A stretch of 64,000 bases of DNA, from the NCBI GenBank assembly GCA_013372555.1, contig JAAPAX010000007.1, forward strand, positions 2,604,001-2,668,000, given 5' to 3'. Position numbers and translations under genes: made by a program. The notes under the pieces were generated by a model, which had not been told where the DNA came from, did no database searches, and saw nothing but the letters and a program-made list of their open reading frames with translations. Origin of the DNA: Elsinoe arachidis. Lineage: Eukaryota; Ascomycota; Dothideomycetes; Myriangiales; Elsinoaceae. This document shows, piece after piece, positions 44,461-56,712 of this stretch; position 1 is the first letter of the stretch, and the number at the start of each line of letters is the position of its first letter.

Positions 44461-45831
44461 CGGCCGGCGTACAATTAAAGCCTCTTAGTATTAATCTTTT
44501 ACTAAGTTAATTTTGCTACCTCGTCGTCGGTATAGAGCGTAACTCTAGCTAAAAGGTGTTAGTAATTATAGAGGTCTTTAATAATAACTTTAATAATATT
44601 ATAGTACTATACCTCTACCTCCGCTACTACCGAGAGCGCCGCTACTACTACTAACCTCGGCGCTAAGGGGAGCGCTACTCTCGGCGCTCTATATATAGGT
44701 ATTAACTACCTTATTCTTATCTTTAGTTCGATTAGTATATAGACTACTAGCTTCCTAGTACCTTTAAGAATAATATAAAGTTTAATAAAGACTAGATTAA
44801 TAAGCTTATCTAACTCCTCTAGATAGATAAGATTAAATATAGTAATCGAAATTAGCTATTACTAGAGGCTATAATATGCCTTATGCTCTTCTACCTTACC
44901 TATCTAGTATATTAGAGTATGCTTTATATCTTCTTTAGAAGATACTAAGGCTAGATATTCTCTATATTTACTAATATAATCTATTATATCGACTAGCTCT
45001 TCTATAATAAGATAGTATAGTACCTATAGCTTAATAATAGAGAGCTATTAGAGGAGTTTAAATATACTATTAAAGATACTAGAGGAAGTAAGCAAATTTA
45101 GAGCTTTATTAATAGTATCTTCCGAGACTTCTAATAACCTCTTATTAACTAACAAAATTAGTATAGTAGTTATTATAGTAGCTATAGCCTTAAGTTCTAA
45201 GTAATTATAACACTAGATAGTCTAATTAGTTCGCTTATTAGACTCTTTAGTAGTAAGGAGAATAACTAGATAATATAGAACTAGTCTATTATAAAGGCTA
45301 AGCTCTCTAAGATTAATACTAGCTAGCTAGCTAGTAGTAAGTAACTATACGTATATAGCGATAGCACTTATAGCCTTAGCTTCTCGGTAATAGTACTATA
45401 TTAGTATAAGTCTAGCTAGCAATTCCTAGATAATAATAGGCTAGATTTTAATATAGTAATATCCTCTCTCTATATAGCTATTAAGAATAGCTTTAGTAAA
45501 GTTTAATAGAAGTAGATATATATAGGCTTTACTAAAGACCTATATAAAGGTAAGTAGCTAGTTAGTACTATATATTATACTATAGTACTATTAACGAATA
45601 TCTATACCTATTTAACTAGAAAGAACACTATTACGCTATAGTTTAACTATAATCTACTATTAGTAGAGAAGTACTTATAGATTAGTAAATTTATAGAAGA
45701 AGAAGAGATATAAAAATTAGTAGAGAAAGAGGTAGAAAATAAAGTTTACTCGTAATTAGTAATACTAGACATAAAGGACAAGAAGGTAGCGTTTATAGAG
45801 TACTTTTATATTAAAATACTTTATATAATAG

Positions 45832-45890
45832 ATAATTTTAATATTAATTAATAGAGCTTACGAAGATAAATTAATTAATATTAAAATTAT
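45832..45890. repeat. perfect 21-bp inverted repeat with 17-nt loop
   Basis: Arms at 45832-45852 and 45870-45890 are exact reverse complements, made only of A and T. It could be a junction of terminal inverted repeats or a chance product of AT enrichment. The perfect arms in a heavily mutated block make chance less likely. Confidence 0.7.
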
Positions 45891-48800
45891 TACTTTAAAC
45901 ACTATATAAGTACTTTTACTTCTATCTTAAACTTTATCTCTTATTAGCTTTACTCTCGAAGATATAGTAACTTCTATCTATTATAGCTCGATTTAGATAG
46001 TACTAATAGATATAAAATCTCTAAGTCTAATTTAAGCTTATTATCTAATTTTTACTATAATTTATATACTCTAAAAAGGTATAAAGAAGAGTAGTATTCT
46101 TCTCCTATTAGTACTTAAGCCTTTCTAAAGATAATTATAAGTTACTAATCTCGTTAGAAGCTACTCTATTTACTTACTAAGTCTTTAGCTAGATATATAC
46201 TATAAGTGTCTTATCTAGTATAGATTTAGTATCTTAATAGCTACTATAATAGTAGAGACTAGTACTCTAAGAGTCTCTTCTATAACTACTAGCTAAGCTA
46301 TTATTACCTCCTTAGCTACTAGAAGAAGTCTCCGACCTTATAGCTTAAGGCTATAAAGGAGTACTACTCTATAGCTAAGTAATCTAGCTATCTAGTACTA
46401 CCTCTTTAACCTCTCTCTTAGTATTACTAGTTTACGCTCTATTACTCTTAGCCTCTCTCTTAGTATTAACCTTAGTAGTCTTACTCTTATACTAACTATA
46501 AGAGTCTTACTAAGTAGTAAGCGCTATTAAGTTATAATCTATACGAGTTGCCTTAGTATTAGTAATCTTATTGTTACTCTTCTAGAGCTAGCGTTTAAAG
46601 AGTATCTAGATCTCGTTAATAAAGTAATTAAGGTAGTACTTCTTCTCTATTATATCCTCTATACTACTAGAATTATTTTCGTAGTACTTAGATTACTAAC
46701 TCTAGTACTTATTAATCTAACTAGTAAAGGTATAGCGTAAGTTCTAGTAGTCGATATTAGTCTTCTTTTGCTATGCCTTTCGTAGTACCTTAAACTATAC
46801 TAAAGAATCTTTACTATTAATAAGAGTATAACTAATCTTATATACTATAGTAACGACTACTCTCTTATTCGCTTCCTTCTAGTGCTTACTAGCCTTCTTT
46901 AGCGTAGTAGCTTATAGTGTCGCTTTAGCCTTTTTTACTAGCTAAGATTACTTTAGCTACTTACCTCTCTTCTTTAATAATAAGACTATAACCTTAGTCT
47001 CTTTCTTCTTCTCCTTCTCCTTCTTCTCTACTTTAGATTTAACTAATTCGTCCTTACTTACTATACTCTTTTTCTTCTCTATCTCCGAGATTAAGCTTAC
47101 TACTAACACTACTAAGGTCTATAAGGTCTAAGGGGTTAGAATTAGCCTTAGCAATAATACTAAACTAGCTAGATAAGCTAGTAGCTCTATACTTACTAGT
47201 GTAAAGTAATAGCTTAACTACGAAGGCTATAGTAATTAAGAAGAAGAAGATAGATAGAAGAGATAATATAGTTAAGGAGGTAGTAGATAAGGAGATACTA
47301 ATAGTAGTCTATAGCTATAAGGTAACTAGTATATCGCTAGATACTAGTTTACACTATTTAGCTACGAATTCTATATAGTTACGAGTACTAATTACCTAGT
47401 AAAGTAATAGAGTAATATATTACAAAGTTAATAGAGTTTAACTATCTTATTAAATTTGCTTAAAGAAGTTAACGCTAAGCCTTTTATAACTCTAAATCTA
47501 GTTAAAGAAGAAGCTTAAGGCCTTAAGCTCTTCCTTTAACTAATTTTATAGTTATAGAGCGTTACCGATAGCGTTAGTACTATTACTAACAAGCCTTAAG
47601 CTATTATTAATTACTCCTTAGCGTAATCGATAGAGGAGAAGCGATCGGCTATAGTTAAAGCCTTTAATACAACTACTAAAACTATCTACTAAGATTATTA
47701 GGTTCTCTATTACACTTAGCGTTCTATCTAAATTAGTTAGCTATTACTACTAAAATAAAAACTACTCTCTAAACTTACTAATTGCTTGTAATTTGTGAAA
47801 AATTAAAGCTAAAAAAAGGTATAATAGACTATAAGGCGCTCTAGTCGAAATAGTAAACTATTATAGTACATGCGTAACGAGCTACTATTACTACTAGCTA
47901 CGTAGCTAGCTAAGAGACAATAGTACCCTTAACCTCTAGCTAGCTATTAAAAGAAGCTACGGCGACGGTAAGGTAGTATTAATTCTCCTTCTATATAAGA
48001 GCCTTAAGTACCTTTACTACTAGGCTCTTAAATACTACTCTTACCGCTACTAGAGGAGGTAGTACCTCCGGCAGCAGCGGCGGCGGTAGTAGCTACGCTC
48101 TCTTCTACTTAACTAGTATTTAACTCTTTACTACTACCTAAGGCTATCTCTTAATCTTAGTATAATAGTATAAGCTTAGAGTATAAGTACTCTAACTAGC
48201 TATTAAACTAGACTATACTCTAGACTCTTAAGCTTAGTACCTTAATCCTCTACTATAATACTTAGTCGGTACTAGATAAGATAGTATAATTATAGTAGAT
48301 AGACGCATATAAGCCTTAAGTTCGTAAGTGCTTTAACTAGAGAGAAGTAGCGAGGTTCGAGTTAAATTTGTTTAAGATAGTAGCTAAGCTATTATAGTAT
48401 AGTATTTGCAAGGTAGATTATGCTCGAGAGTTACTAGATTAGAGTTAGCTTAATAAGGCAATAAGGAGGTAGTCTCTCTAGTATCTAGAAGAGTAAATTA
48501 CTATAGAGGTAATACTATAATACACTTCTAAAGATCTCTCTTGTGCTACTCTAAGATCGTCTACTACTATATAGATACTAGAGGAGCTATTATAGAGTAA
48601 TTAAGTTACTACTAGCTATAGTTTAAACTATACTTAACTAATTAACTAGTAGAAGTATCTAGGCAATTATAGCTTTAGCACTAAGAGCGACTATTACTAT
48701 ATCGATTAAAGAACTTAGCGTTATTACAAGATATATAACACTAACTAGCGTAAGTAAGCTAAGGCAATCTCTCGGCAAGAAGCGACTATCGATAAGCCTC

Positions 48801-48965
48801 TAGAGGTACTAAAAATAAGATTAGTTACTAACGACTAGTAGCTAAAAACTATAAAGGAATTATAGCTAGTAAACTTTATACTAAATCTCGACTACTAGCT
48901 ACTCTTAGGCTAAGGGGTAAGCTCTACTAGAGGAGGCGCTCTAATAACTCTTAAGATAAGAAGCT

Positions 48966-49281
48966 TACCTCTTTAAGAAGAGATAAGTATAGATTAAGCT
49001 CTCTACTCTTACTTTAACTAGTAGAAAGAAGAGGTTTAAAAACTTACTTAGAAAGAGAAGCTCGAGGAGGCCTTCTACCTCCTTAACAAGTAGTATATAG
49101 ATCTTTATATATTAAAAACTAAGTCTCTAGATTAGCTAGTTTCTTAAGGGATTATTTAAGAGGTTACTAATAGAATAGTTCGTAATATAGAGAAGTAGAA
49201 GAGGTATAGAAATAAGCGAGTTAGTAAGGGATAGAGAGAGACTAAAAAGTCTATAAAGGCTTTAATATTGCTCCTTTCTAA
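48966..49281 (+). pseudogene. unidentified coding remnant, convergent with the transposase
   Basis: One plus-strand frame reads as protein-like, Lys/Glu-rich text (for example KEKLEEAFYLLNK and IEK-KRYRNKRVSKG). Its interruptions are all TAG/TAA. It ends just before the transposase C-terminus on the other strand. It was not recognised, and its 5' end could not be traced. Confidence 0.4.
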
Positions 49282-49299
49282 TTAGGAAGAATAACGCTA

Positions 49300-50290
49300 T
49301 TAAACTTCTATATATACGTTTCTAAAGTAACCTCTTACTATAGTACTATTATATCTACTTATCCTTACGCACTTAGCGATAAATTACTCAAATTCGAGGT
49401 ATTTACTACTCTCCTAAAGGCTCTAGTATTACTTTATTATATTCTTTAGCTAGCTAAAGTACTTCTTAATCGGATTAAAGTTAGGTAAGTAAGGAGGTAG
49501 ATATACTACTCTTACGCTAGCGGTATTATATAACTCTATAATTCTCTCTAAATAGTAGAAGAAGGCGTTATCTATAATAAGTACTAACTTAGCCTTAGAG
49601 AAGCAACTATAGAGAGGTAGTACTTACTCTTCTAGCTAAGTGCTATACCGATCCTCGTTAGTAAATCTAGTATATATATCTATAGTAAGGACGCTATCTA
49701 TAGTATAAGCTAGCAATATATATACCCTTTAGCCTCGGTTATAGCTAATAACCTTAGCTAGAGTTACTTCTTGTAGTAACTAGCCTATCTTATATATACT
49801 AATACACTTGTCGTATCTAGATTTATCTATAAAGACTAGCTAATAAGCATTAAATTCGCTTATTACTGCCTAGTGCACATTATAGAGTTCTTAGTACTAC
49901 TATATAGTAACTCTCTAAGTAGTCTTCTAACTCTAGTCTATGTTCTCTAGAGTGTAGTAAATAGTTAGTAAAGAGATAGTAACTCTATAGAGGTCAAAGA
50001 GGAAGACTACTATCTCCTTAAGGTATATAGTTAGCTTATGAATAAGAGCTTAGAGAAGTGCTAATAGCGCTATAGGATTAATTAGCTACTTTAGGCTAGT
50101 TAGTATATAAGGCAATTATACTACTCTAAAGAGTTTAATATTCTTCTTATATCGAAGAACTAATCGTCTAGATACACTACAAGCATTAGCTATCTACTGA
50201 TTAGTAAAGAGGCTAGTGTTAAGTAGCTCTATAGCGTAGTAGTACTAGTACTCGGAGTAGTAATAACCTATAGTAGCTAGTAGAGTTAGC
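49300..50290 (-). pseudogene. Tc1/mariner-type (DDE_3) transposase remnant
   Basis: The minus strand gives VLIIDNAFFYYLERIIELYN followed by VRVVYLPPYLPNFNPIKKYF. This is the decayed form of the D-N-x-x-x-H and LPPYSPDxNPIE blocks around the second and third catalytic acids; the third acid codon is now Lys. The LPPY motif spans 49465-49500. Upstream (about 50.15-50.25 kb) an ACSVSRRLVLRYKK segment looks like the helix-turn-helix DNA-binding part. Stops and missense changes show it is dead. Confidence 0.8.
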
Positions 50291-50335
50291 GCTCTATTAC
50301 ACCTTCTTTGGAGTGATATAGACTATTACACCAAG

Positions 50336-51244
50336 TTTCACGGCTTCAAACGACGAATTGGGAGAGTTATAAGCAATTTGCTGTACTGTCTTTTATTTAG
50401 TAGTGACGGCTAACTAATTTAGACAGAACGCCAAGTGTGACGGAGAACCTGAAAATCTCGGTAATGCCAAACTTCTTCTTCTCTCAGCATTGGATCGAGT
50501 CTGTTAGCAAGTGCGCGATATTCGACAATCAAGTTGGTATTGCTGCTGCCTGGTGGTTTCAGGGACGTTAGTCCGGCTCAGACTCTATATCGCGCATCTC
50601 AGCGTCTCCTGACGGGTCGCCCTGAATGCAGGCCCAGTAAGTGGCGCTGGAGCTCTGTCTTAAGTTCGAGCAGCCAAGATGGCGATGTCGATGACCTGGA
50701 GAACGAGACGGTCTTGATTGCCAGGTCATAGGCGACAGTTCTAGCAATCAAGATGATCATGCAGCATCATAGTCCACACGACAAATCGCCCAGGGTCACA
50801 TCACGCATGGTCAACGTCGTCTCGCTGAAGGTCTTTCATTTGATTGCTTCCTCGTTGATTTGGTATCCCTCCATCACCCGTATCCCCTTGACCCACACCC
50901 ATACCCCCACCGCTATCCAGCCGTAAACCTCATCAAATCATTGCCTTGTGTCCGTAAACCATGCCGATGCCACCAGTCCGGATCCACCAGAACGCCATCA
51001 CATCCGAGTCCAGTCGTCCGTCCGTCAGTCCGTCCAGCGGAAGTCGAGGTCGTTGTAAAAGAGCAGGCAAAAAACAAGAAAGCAAGCACCGCATCTGGTG
51101 GGCAGCCAGGTGCGGGCGAAGGGGGGGTGGAAACAGGGGATACCTTTTTTTGTGCCTTTCGTCGCCTTCATCAATCCTTCATCTCTATTTCTTCGGGGTA
51201 TCGTAACATCTCCTGGAAGTTGGTTTGCTGTGTGTTGGTGTCCA
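50336..51244. other. intergenic region, nothing recognised
   Basis: 909 bp between the AT-rich block and the DUF1996 gene stop. Composition is mostly normal. A small open frame at 50534-50731 has no family feature and was not called. Confidence 0.45.
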
Positions 51245-52907
51245 CTACGCCTCGCCGTGGTGGTGGACATGTCTCTTGTGCGCCCCGAGGTGCTTCCTCA
51301 TGAGCTTCTTCCTTTGTGGGACAGGAGTTTCCGCAGCTGGAGGCGCCTGACCTTCGGTAACAGTGACATATGCCTGCACTATCACAATCTCCAGTACCTC
51401 GTTATCCTTGGTGACGTAGCTTGTGCCGATGACTGGGAGATTGGGTGCAGTCTCTGGCTTGACTGGAACTTCTGGTGCAGGAGTAGTAGCCGAGGTAGGC
51501 ACAGGTGGAGGAGGAGCGTAAGAGCTGGGAGTAGGGGATGAAGAAGGCGCCGGGACGGGTACTGGCGCTGGCGAAGTGTAGGCTGACGGCGCTGGAGATA
51601 CTGGAGCGGGAAGGGTGGTAGAGCTTGGCTTCGGTGTGTACGGGAGCTCCGGCACGGATGATGGTGTCGGTATGCTGACACTACCGGTCGAAGAGGTGGC
51701 TTCACCAGCTCCGACGAGAGCGTACTTGGTTGCGTAGCCAGGACCAGGCTGGATGGGAACGTTGACAGGGAGGCCATCACGAGGTCCGGCAACATCGTCG
51801 TCGCTGAGGATCGAAGGCTCCTGGAATTTGCACTCTGCGGCGGAGTAGTCGGTCTGGATGTCGAAGATCGAGCAGTCTTGGATATTGCCGGAGAGGTTGG
51901 TACAGGTATCGACGGCTTGCTGGAGGAAGTCGACAGAGTCCCAGCCCATCATAAAGTCACCATGATAACCATAGCCTACGCTTGTCAGTACGTGTCCAAA
52001 ATGTCATACAACAGTCGCGTCTCACCAGTAGGGTCACCGTATGAGAACATGAATTGTCCGTCAATGCCTTTGAATGCGTAGGTGTTCCAGATAGTCTCAT
52101 AGAGCAGACTGGGCAGCTTGACATCGTAGCCAGGAGGACACTTGCCGGTCATGACGAAGCTGGGGTATGCGACGTGAGACTTGTGATCGGGGGCGTCGAG
52201 GTCCTTGCCGTTCCAGCAGCTGGGGAACATGAGCTCGAGACGAATGCCATCAGCGCAGTTGGCGTCGAGGTAAGACTTCTCAGGCATAAAGTGACGGTAG
52301 AGAGTCGGTTCAGGGGCGCGCTTGTAGTTCATGCAGTTGAAGCCGATAGCCTTCTGACGGAGCGCTGGCTGGGTCGACTCTTCGGGAGTCCATTGGTAGG
52401 TTGGCTTGTCAGGGACTGGGAGGTTGGAGAAGTTGCGCAAGTTCATGTCGCCGGCCAACATCTGGAAGCCGTCGGGGAAGGCGGTGATCTTGCCGGAGCC
52501 GTCGTAATTGTTACCGTAAAGGAGGTAGTATGCCAGCATACCTCCGACCTGTGGGACAACGACAGTAGTGCCATTTGGATACATGAAGTGAAGGGAGGGG
52601 GTCCAGTATGCAGACTTATCTTGAGTCACCCCGCACGACGTGCATTCAGAAGCCTTTAGTTCCGTTGCCTTGACATCCTTGCCGAAGTCTGTGTGAAGTG
52701 GTCAGCCATGTGAGGATTTTGTTTCGGTGTTCAACACTTACTGCCACCACCGTGAATAGCGTGAGTGTGGTCGGAGAGACTGCCGGGAGCGACCAGGGGA
52801 TCAAGACGAGCCAGACCGGTGCGAGAGCGACATGGCATGCGCCAAAATGCATCGACGCCGCCAATGACAGCAGTCGCGACCAGCGCGGTTGACTTTAGCG
52901 ACACCAT
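51245..52907 (-). CDS. secreted DUF1996-family protein
   Basis: Three exons: 52907-52742, 52688-52026 and 51975-51245, with introns of 53 and 50 bp. The product is 519 aa. It begins with a signal peptide (MVSLKSTALVATAVIGGVDA) and the DUF1996 opening FWRMPCRS, RLDPLV and SDHTHAIHGG, with intron 1 within the GGNF segment. Further conserved text includes YWTPSLHF, FPSCWNGKDLDAPDHKSH and TYAFKGIDGQFMFSYGDPTG. The domain fills about residues 20-310. It is followed by a long Pro/Ser/Thr/Ala-rich stretch and a short C-terminal segment ending in a Lys/His-rich tail. DUF1996 proteins are extracellular and of unknown function, sometimes fused to WSC domains (absent here). The ATG at 52907 has a strong context (ACCATGG). 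Confidence 0.9.
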
Positions 52908-54057
52908 GGTAGTCACCAGAGATCAGCGACGAGGTTGGAGATGTTCGTTGACGACAGTTGAAGGTGTGGAGATTGTGTGGTGAGCTTTTGGAGCTCGGTC
53001 GAAATCGATGTGTGAGGTCGAGTGGCGGCGGTGGAAAGTGGATATGGCAAGGATGGAGATAGGCTGCACGTCGTTGTCAGGTGAAGCAAGATAGCGGATG
53101 CCACGTGAACGTCGCGCTGCGAGTCTTGGGCAGTGATACGATGACGCGCTGCGTTTATCCTCGAGATATTTTTGAGCCGGGAGGTGTCAAGCGAGCGTTG
53201 GTCGGACTTGGTGATAGACGTTTGATAGTAACGAGTGTGGATATCGAGCCGGGCGATGTGGAAGAGAGTGACTGTTTTGCGCGTGGAAACGAATGTGTAT
53301 GTTCGCAAGCGAACGAAATGAGCGACTGGATGCAAGGAATGTGGTGGTAAGAGAAAAGGTCGACGGCGAGGGTGAGGCACAGCTGGGGAGGTTGGAGGCA
53401 AGGGGACACGGAGATGCTTTTACCTTGCCATTGGCATCCCAAGATCTCGGCGTGGCCACGGGGATAGCCTCAACGGTCCAATCACGCGACTACATCTACG
53501 GCTTCTGCTATCCATTGGCCCCTCTTTGGAGGTGCATCTTCATTTTAATAAAGCAGGATGCTTGGGTGACGCAGCGAGATCCGAAACACGGGGTTCCAAG
53601 GCCCTGAGTGGTTGAAAAGTCGCCCGGCATGTGCTCCGGGGACGTGGTTGTGCATTGTTGTTGTCCACATTCCTGCGTCTGGCCCAATCTCCCGTAGGTG
53701 ATATAGTCGGTCACGCGGTCACTTGCATGCATCCTGCTCGTCATCGAGTGTTTCTGTCATGCAAAAAGGACAAACCCAAAGTCCTCGGGGCGGCGGCAAT
53801 GCAAAGGGGTTTACAGAGGGTAGATATGCAGGTGCGTTTCGCGTTTCGGGATCGACCTTTTTAGCGCCAGCTTTTGTCTCGGCCAAGGAGGCTGTTCTTG
53901 CGGCCCGAGCTTTTAATTTAAATGCGACGGCAGCTGCGGAGCCGCACGAAGATCCTGTCACGGTGGGCGGCAGTCGGCTTGTTCCCTGATTCATGGGTCA
54001 TTCATATCTTGCATACCCATTATTATCCATAGGACTCTCTCCATCTCTCATAGCGTT
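52908..54057. other. 1.15-kb intergenic region, nothing recognised
   Basis: Upstream of the DUF1996 gene and downstream of the transporter stop. Open frames overlap on both strands without family signals. No repeat was noticed. Confidence 0.45.
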
Positions 54058-55835
54058 CTAAGCAACTTCCTTCTGCTGGACGGTCGCCTCCTTCTTATCC
54101 TCCAATTCGACTGCACCGCCGTGCAATTGCTTGTCCGTGACACGAGCTTGCTCTTCAGCCAGATGAGAATCCTCAAACAGGAACGCCAGTTCTTCGAGCG
54201 TACGGCCTGACGTTTCCGGAAACAGAAAGTACACGACCACAATCTCAAAGGCGATCCAGCAGCAGTACGTGATGAGATATTTCCAACCAATGTCGTCCAG
54301 CCCAATGGGGTTGACAAATGTGTTGAAGAAGCCAGCGCCGCGTCCAAAGAGCTGGAAGAATGCAATGCCGCGAGATCTTTGAGCAAAAGGCCAGAGCTCG
54401 ACGAGAAAGGTGTATGTCAGAGCATTATAGCCCATGTTGTAGCATGGAGAGTAGGCAAACATCCAGAAGATGACAAGGTTGCCGGCAGCTGCACTGGCAG
54501 TGGCGAGGTATCTTTCTTGAGTGATGGTCCAGCCAACATATACCACAAGCAGAGAGCAAGTACAGATCAGATACATGACTCTGCGGCGGAAGCGGCCAAC
54601 AAGCAAAGCAATGATTGTGCCGTTGATCAGATTCCAGCAGGTGAGTCCGACATTGAGCTTGCCCTTGGTCATGGGATCTGTGAAACCAACAGACGTAAGG
54701 ATCTTGTCGAGGTAGTACGAGATAAGCGTGTTGCCAGACCATTGGGTGAAGAGCCCGAGCAGACCGGAGATCAACATTCGTCGTTGCATTCCCTTTGTTC
54801 GAAAGAGATCGGCCCAAGATTGTTTAGACTGCTCAAGCTCCAAGAATATTGTTGCCTCGATCTGGGCAATCTCCGCATTGACGAGCTCAGAAGTCGCGTC
54901 ACCTTCGGCATGATACTTGATCAAGATGGCTCGTGCTTCGTCCTTGCGGTCCTTGCTGATGAGATGACGAGGTGACTCGGGAATGAAGCTGTAATGGTCA
55001 ACAGAACGATCTTAGTCTGTACGCACGTTTGTTCTTACAAGATCAAGCAGACCTGTAGCAGAGATGGAGCCGCCTGCAAGAGCGATGGAACTCTCCAGCC
55101 CCAATCATTGGGAATGGTCATAGTGCCAAAGGTAATACCAGCAGCAAGAATGGCTCCAATCTAGAGCACGTCAGCGAATGATCCTACTGCACGAATATAC
55201 CATACATACGAAGTAGGATGAGTTGAAGAGGGACGTGAGGATGGGTCGCTCTTTCGGGTATCCGAGCTCACCGAGGAGTGCAGACCCAGCGACAATGCAC
55301 ATTGGGATACCAAACCCAAGGAAGAAGCGTGCTGCCAGGTACATGCCAACACCATTGGACGCCGCCTGTAGAATGGCACCAAAGATCATGACAAGGCAAT
55401 GTCAGCGTCGTCAAAGACATGCCTCAGGTTTGTGAACTTACTGCAGCTACCAATGAAGATGGCCCATCTGCGTCCAAAACGATCATTGATGATACCGACG
55501 AATGGCAGACTGCAAATAGCACCAAGCGAATACATGGCTCCGATGATACCTTGGAGTGCTCCTGTCGGACGGCCAAAGAATATCTTCCATGAGTCGACGA
55601 TCTGGACTGCATTGATCATTTGAGAGTCGAAGCCAGAGGTTATCTCGATGCCCCTGCCATCTCGTCAGCTCGGGAAGTCTTGCTCATGAGGTATGGCTAC
55701 TCACATGCATGTCGGGAAGAGCAAGAGATAGAGGGACCGCAAATTGGGCTTCTGGTACCATGGCACCTTGTCGGCCTCGATCGCCTTTGTGAGAATAGGA
55801 TCAGCAGCCCCGGGGGCATGTGTAGCTCCAACCAT
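54058..55835 (-). CDS. sugar transporter (MFS, sugar-porter family)
   Basis: Five exons: 55835-55705, 55653-55442, 55391-55210, 55160-55039 and 54988-54058. The product is 525 aa. Sugar porters move hexoses or disaccharides across the plasma membrane by proton symport or facilitation. Signatures are SGFDSQM in helix 1, NDRFGRRWAIFIGS in the first loop, ARFFLGFGIP, FIPESPRHLI after helix 6, QWSGNTLISYYL in helix 7 and PETSGRTLEEL after helix 12. The whole resembles fungal lactose-permease/hexose transporters. Introns 1, 3 and 4 are GT-AG. Intron 2 (55441-55392, 50 bp) has a normal donor GTAAGT and a branch-like GCTGAC but ends in TG where AG is expected. It is the only join that keeps the protein continuous. 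Either a rare non-canonical site, a base error, or loss of function could explain it. The start at 55835 was chosen for context (ACAATGG); an in-frame ATG lies at 55904. Confidence 0.82.
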
Positions 55836-56712
55836 TGTGACTGTGGATGCAACGACAGGAAATGCAAGGAAACCTATACTTCTACCGGAGCGACATGGTG
55901 CCATTTATGCTACCTCCGCAGTAGCACCGAACACGACTCACCCACACCCATATCCAAGCCGGGCATGTAGCATCAACTTGCGGGGTTCAGTCATGGCAAT
56001 GCACCTCTGCCCCAGGCCAAGCAAATGGTTCAATGTGGGTGATGGGGTAGGATAAGCTGGAGAAGGGCCTGACGGTCAGCTGTTTCGGCTAAATACCAGG
56101 CCAAGACGGATCATGGTCAAGTTTCCTCTTGCGGTGTGATGGGGACGGGGTCCAAGGCAGGATGTTTCATCTCGAGCTGGCTTTTGTGATCGACAGCCAC
56201 ATGCAGCCGTGCCGTTCTGCCGGACCAGATGTTTGCATGTTTGGAAGTTTGAATGATGGAAAGGGCTGGATCTCTCGGAGATGCGAGGAGATGGACGCGT
56301 TTCGGTGTGTGACTCCGCGTTCTTCATGCAACTCTCTGCACCTTTATGCAGGCGCGACGTTGAACATCCTATGGATTGAGAAGCCCAAAACGGCAGATCG
56401 CTCAAAAACTTAGGAGATCAATTCGCGAGCAGAGAGGCCCGGCAAGCGGACACGATTCTCTCACAGGTAGCAGGAGCGGAGCTGTTCAGCGCGTGACATC
56501 GACTTTTCGGCCTATCGATACGAAGTCATGGTATAGCGAGCATCAGGCGAGGCCAACTGCGGCATCAGACCGCCCGTAGCGCAGCCATACTGCACGGTAA
56601 GCAGACGAGTTATCCTCCATGACTCTCCTATCACGCACCGCTATCCCCATGCCTGGCAGCGCCCAGGCATTCCCATCTCTCCATCTATCCATCCTACTAG
56701 CCCTATACCATC
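55836..56712. other. divergent promoter region (transporter / NmrA-like)
   Basis: 877 bp between two divergent starts. No gene is supported. A CT-rich stretch before 56713 is typical of fungal core promoters. Confidence 0.45.

Larger units (their letters stand above)
44460..50335. mobile_element. RIP-degraded repeat block with DNA-transposon remnants
   Basis: About 5.9 kb with the same TA-rich, stop-filled texture as the retrotransposon block and no open gene. Recognisable content is a Tc1/mariner-type transposase on the minus strand (about 49.3-50.29 kb), a plus-strand coding remnant converging on it (about 48.97-49.28 kb), and a minus-strand Lys/Glu-rich remnant at about 46.9-47.1 kb. No LTR pair was found. 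The outer ends could not be assigned to terminal repeats, so the block may hold parts of more than one element. Confidence 0.75.

Noticed and set aside
53719..53994. Facing open frames on both strands near 53.8 kb
   Set aside because: Mirror frames over the same bases with low-complexity Ala text; a typical composition artefact.
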